From: Vulcanimicrobiota bacterium
GTDB lineage: Bacteria > Vulcanimicrobiota > Vulcanimicrobiia > Vulcanimicrobiales > Vulcanimicrobiaceae
NCBI GenBank assembly: GCA_027306845.1
Contig: DAHUYY010000121.1
Location: 1-5,972, forward strand
Length of the DNA: 5,972 nt
Direction: 5' to 3'
Numbering within the stretch: the stretch's first letter is position 1; every line of letters starts with the position of its first letter. The notes below the pieces were generated by a model. That model had not been told where the DNA came from. It was given only the letters and a program-made list of their open reading frames with translations, and searched no databases. Both the position numbers and the translations under genes were made by a program. Below are positions 5,050 to 5,972 of this stretch, piece by piece.

Positions 5050-5972
5050 AGAAATCGCGCAAGCGAACCTCCGCAAAGCGATCGAGGAGCGCGGCGCGGC
5101 TCTGGGCGTCCGCGTGCGCATCGCCGATGCGGAGATAGATGTGGAGACGCGCACGCGCATGCGCGCCTCATTTCAACGCGGCGACCTACTTACGTGGGGA
5201 TACGGCGAGGCCTATGCCGATGCCGCCGCCGATCCGCTCCACATACTCGATCGTGCGCGTAGCGTTATTTGCGTTGCGATTCCGTACGCGCGGTTCGTTC
5301 CGAGCCGGGTTCCGAAGGGAGGCGGGCAGGTCTCCAAATACGCGTGGTCGCGCGATTATCACGCACGCGTGCGTGCGATTCTCAACGATCTCGCCGCGCA
5401 TATCGATGCGGCCGCCGATGGCAGCGTCACGGCGATTGCCTGCGATACGGCGCCGGTCGCCGAGCGCGCGCGCGCCGCCCGCTCGGGGCTTGCGTGGATC
5501 GGCAAGCACACCAACGCGATCGCGCCCGGGCTTGGTTCGTACGTTTTTCTCGGTGAGATTTTTTGCTCGCTCGCGCTTGCGCCCGATGAGCCGTTAAAGA
5601 AAGAGTGCGGGAACTGCCGCCGATGTGTCGATATCTGCCCCACCGGCGCGTTGCGCGGCGATTATACGATCGATGCGACGCGCTGCATCGCCGATCTGAC
5701 GCAGCGAGTCGACGCGATACCAAGGCCGATGCGCGCGCTGCTCGGTGATTGGGTTTGGGGTTGCGACCTCTGCCAAGAGATCTGCCCGCCGACCGTGCGT
5801 GCCGGAGCGCGCGGCGACGCCGCGTTCGATCCGTTTGACGACGACATCGCTCGTCCCGATCTCCAACGGTTGCTCGCGCTGCGAAGCGGCGAGTACAAAC
5901 GCCGCTTCCGGCCGACCGCGATGGGGTGGCGCGGGGCCGCCGTACTCCGCCGCAACGCCGCGATCGGGCTAG
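5036..5972 (+). CDS. queG: epoxyqueuosine reductase QueG, cut by the right edge (312 aa visible)
   Basis: QueG is the cobalamin- and iron-sulfur-dependent enzyme that reduces epoxyqueuosine to queuosine at tRNA wobble position 34. Visible marks are SVICVAIPYA (76-85), KYAWSRDYH (101-109), DTAPVAERA with D137, the Asp expected to act as proton donor, GLAWIGKHTN (151-160) and FLGEI. The first 4Fe-4S motif is CGNCRRCVDICP (C191, C194, C197, C201), then C217 in RCIADLT, and the second motif is CDLCQEICP (C243, C246, C250). The end of the window falls in the RRNAAIGL region, so about 20-60 C-terminal residues are missing. Two oddities: the N-terminus lacks the usual LGFDxVGIA opening, and RCIADLTQR replaces the common CIxYLTIE. 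The start is uncertain: I chose TTG 5036, giving a 14-bp overlap with the reductase gene; ATG 4985 would add 17 basic residues and ATG 5159 would lose conserved sequence. Confidence 0.92.
   Translation, partial: MLRSEEIAQANLRKAIEERGAALGVRVRIADAEIDVETRTRMRASFQRGDLLTWGYGEAYADAAADPLHILDRARSVICVAIPYARFVPSRVPKGGGQVSKYAWSRDYHARVRAILNDLAAHIDAAADGSVTAIACDTAPVAERARAARSGLAWIGKHTNAIAPGLGSYVFLGEIFCSLALAPDEPLKKECGNCRRCVDICPTGALRGDYTIDATRCIADLTQRVDAIPRPMRALLGDWVWGCDLCQEICPPTVRAGARGDAAFDPFDDDIARPDLQRLLALRSGEYKRRFRPTAMGWRGAAVLRRNAAIGL

Noticed and set aside
1..5972. Mobile elements, CRISPR repeats, tRNA or rRNA genes
   Set aside because: No transposase or integrase motif, no regularly spaced direct repeats and no tRNA- or rRNA-like segment was seen on either strand.

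Overview
The window is a high-G+C (about 62% by eye), gene-dense bacterial chromosomal segment. Its main feature is one tightly packed co-directional gene string on the + strand (625 to the right edge) that holds the sulfur-transfer half of molybdopterin biosynthesis: moaD, moaE and a MoeB-rhodanese fusion. It is interleaved with a Cof-type HAD phosphatase, an unrecognised 85-residue protein, an alpha/beta hydrolase, an aldo/keto reductase and, at the right edge, the queuosine enzyme QueG (cut by the window). Codon and word use (many GCG, CTC, TCG and GAT codons, very frequent CGATCG) and the mix of GTG, ATG and TTG starts fit a high-GC bacterium. The style recalls poorly cultured soil phyla such as Eremiobacterota/Vulcanimicrobiota, but that is an impression, not something the sequence proves.

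Layout. Positions 1-140 have no convincing gene; they hold a short imperfect dyad at 75-91. A small exported protein with a clear signal peptide lies on the - strand (141-554). A 70-bp divergent intergenic region (555-624) separates it from the + strand operon and has a TATGCT box placed as expected for a leaderless transcript of the HAD gene. The order is then HAD (625-1437), small protein (1434-1691), moaD (1696-1941), moaE (1947-2378), alpha/beta hydrolase (2375-3094), moeB-rhodanese (3091-4203), aldo/keto reductase (4204-5049) and queG (5036 to beyond 5972). Junctions are 4-bp overlaps of the ATGA/GTGA type, gaps of 0-5 bp, or a 14-bp overlap, so translational coupling along one mRNA is very likely.

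How the genes work together. The MoeB domain should adenylate the C-terminal glycine of MoaD, and the fused rhodanese domain should supply the sulfur for the MoaD thiocarboxylate. MoaD and MoaE then form molybdopterin synthase, which puts the dithiolene sulfurs into precursor Z (cPMP). The genes for making cPMP (moaA, moaC) and for inserting molybdenum (moeA, mogA) are not in the window. QueG belongs to tRNA queuosine synthesis. The phosphatase, hydrolase, reductase and small protein have no established role in either pathway; their consistent packing into the string is the most interesting open question here. I found no mobile element, CRISPR array, tRNA or rRNA.
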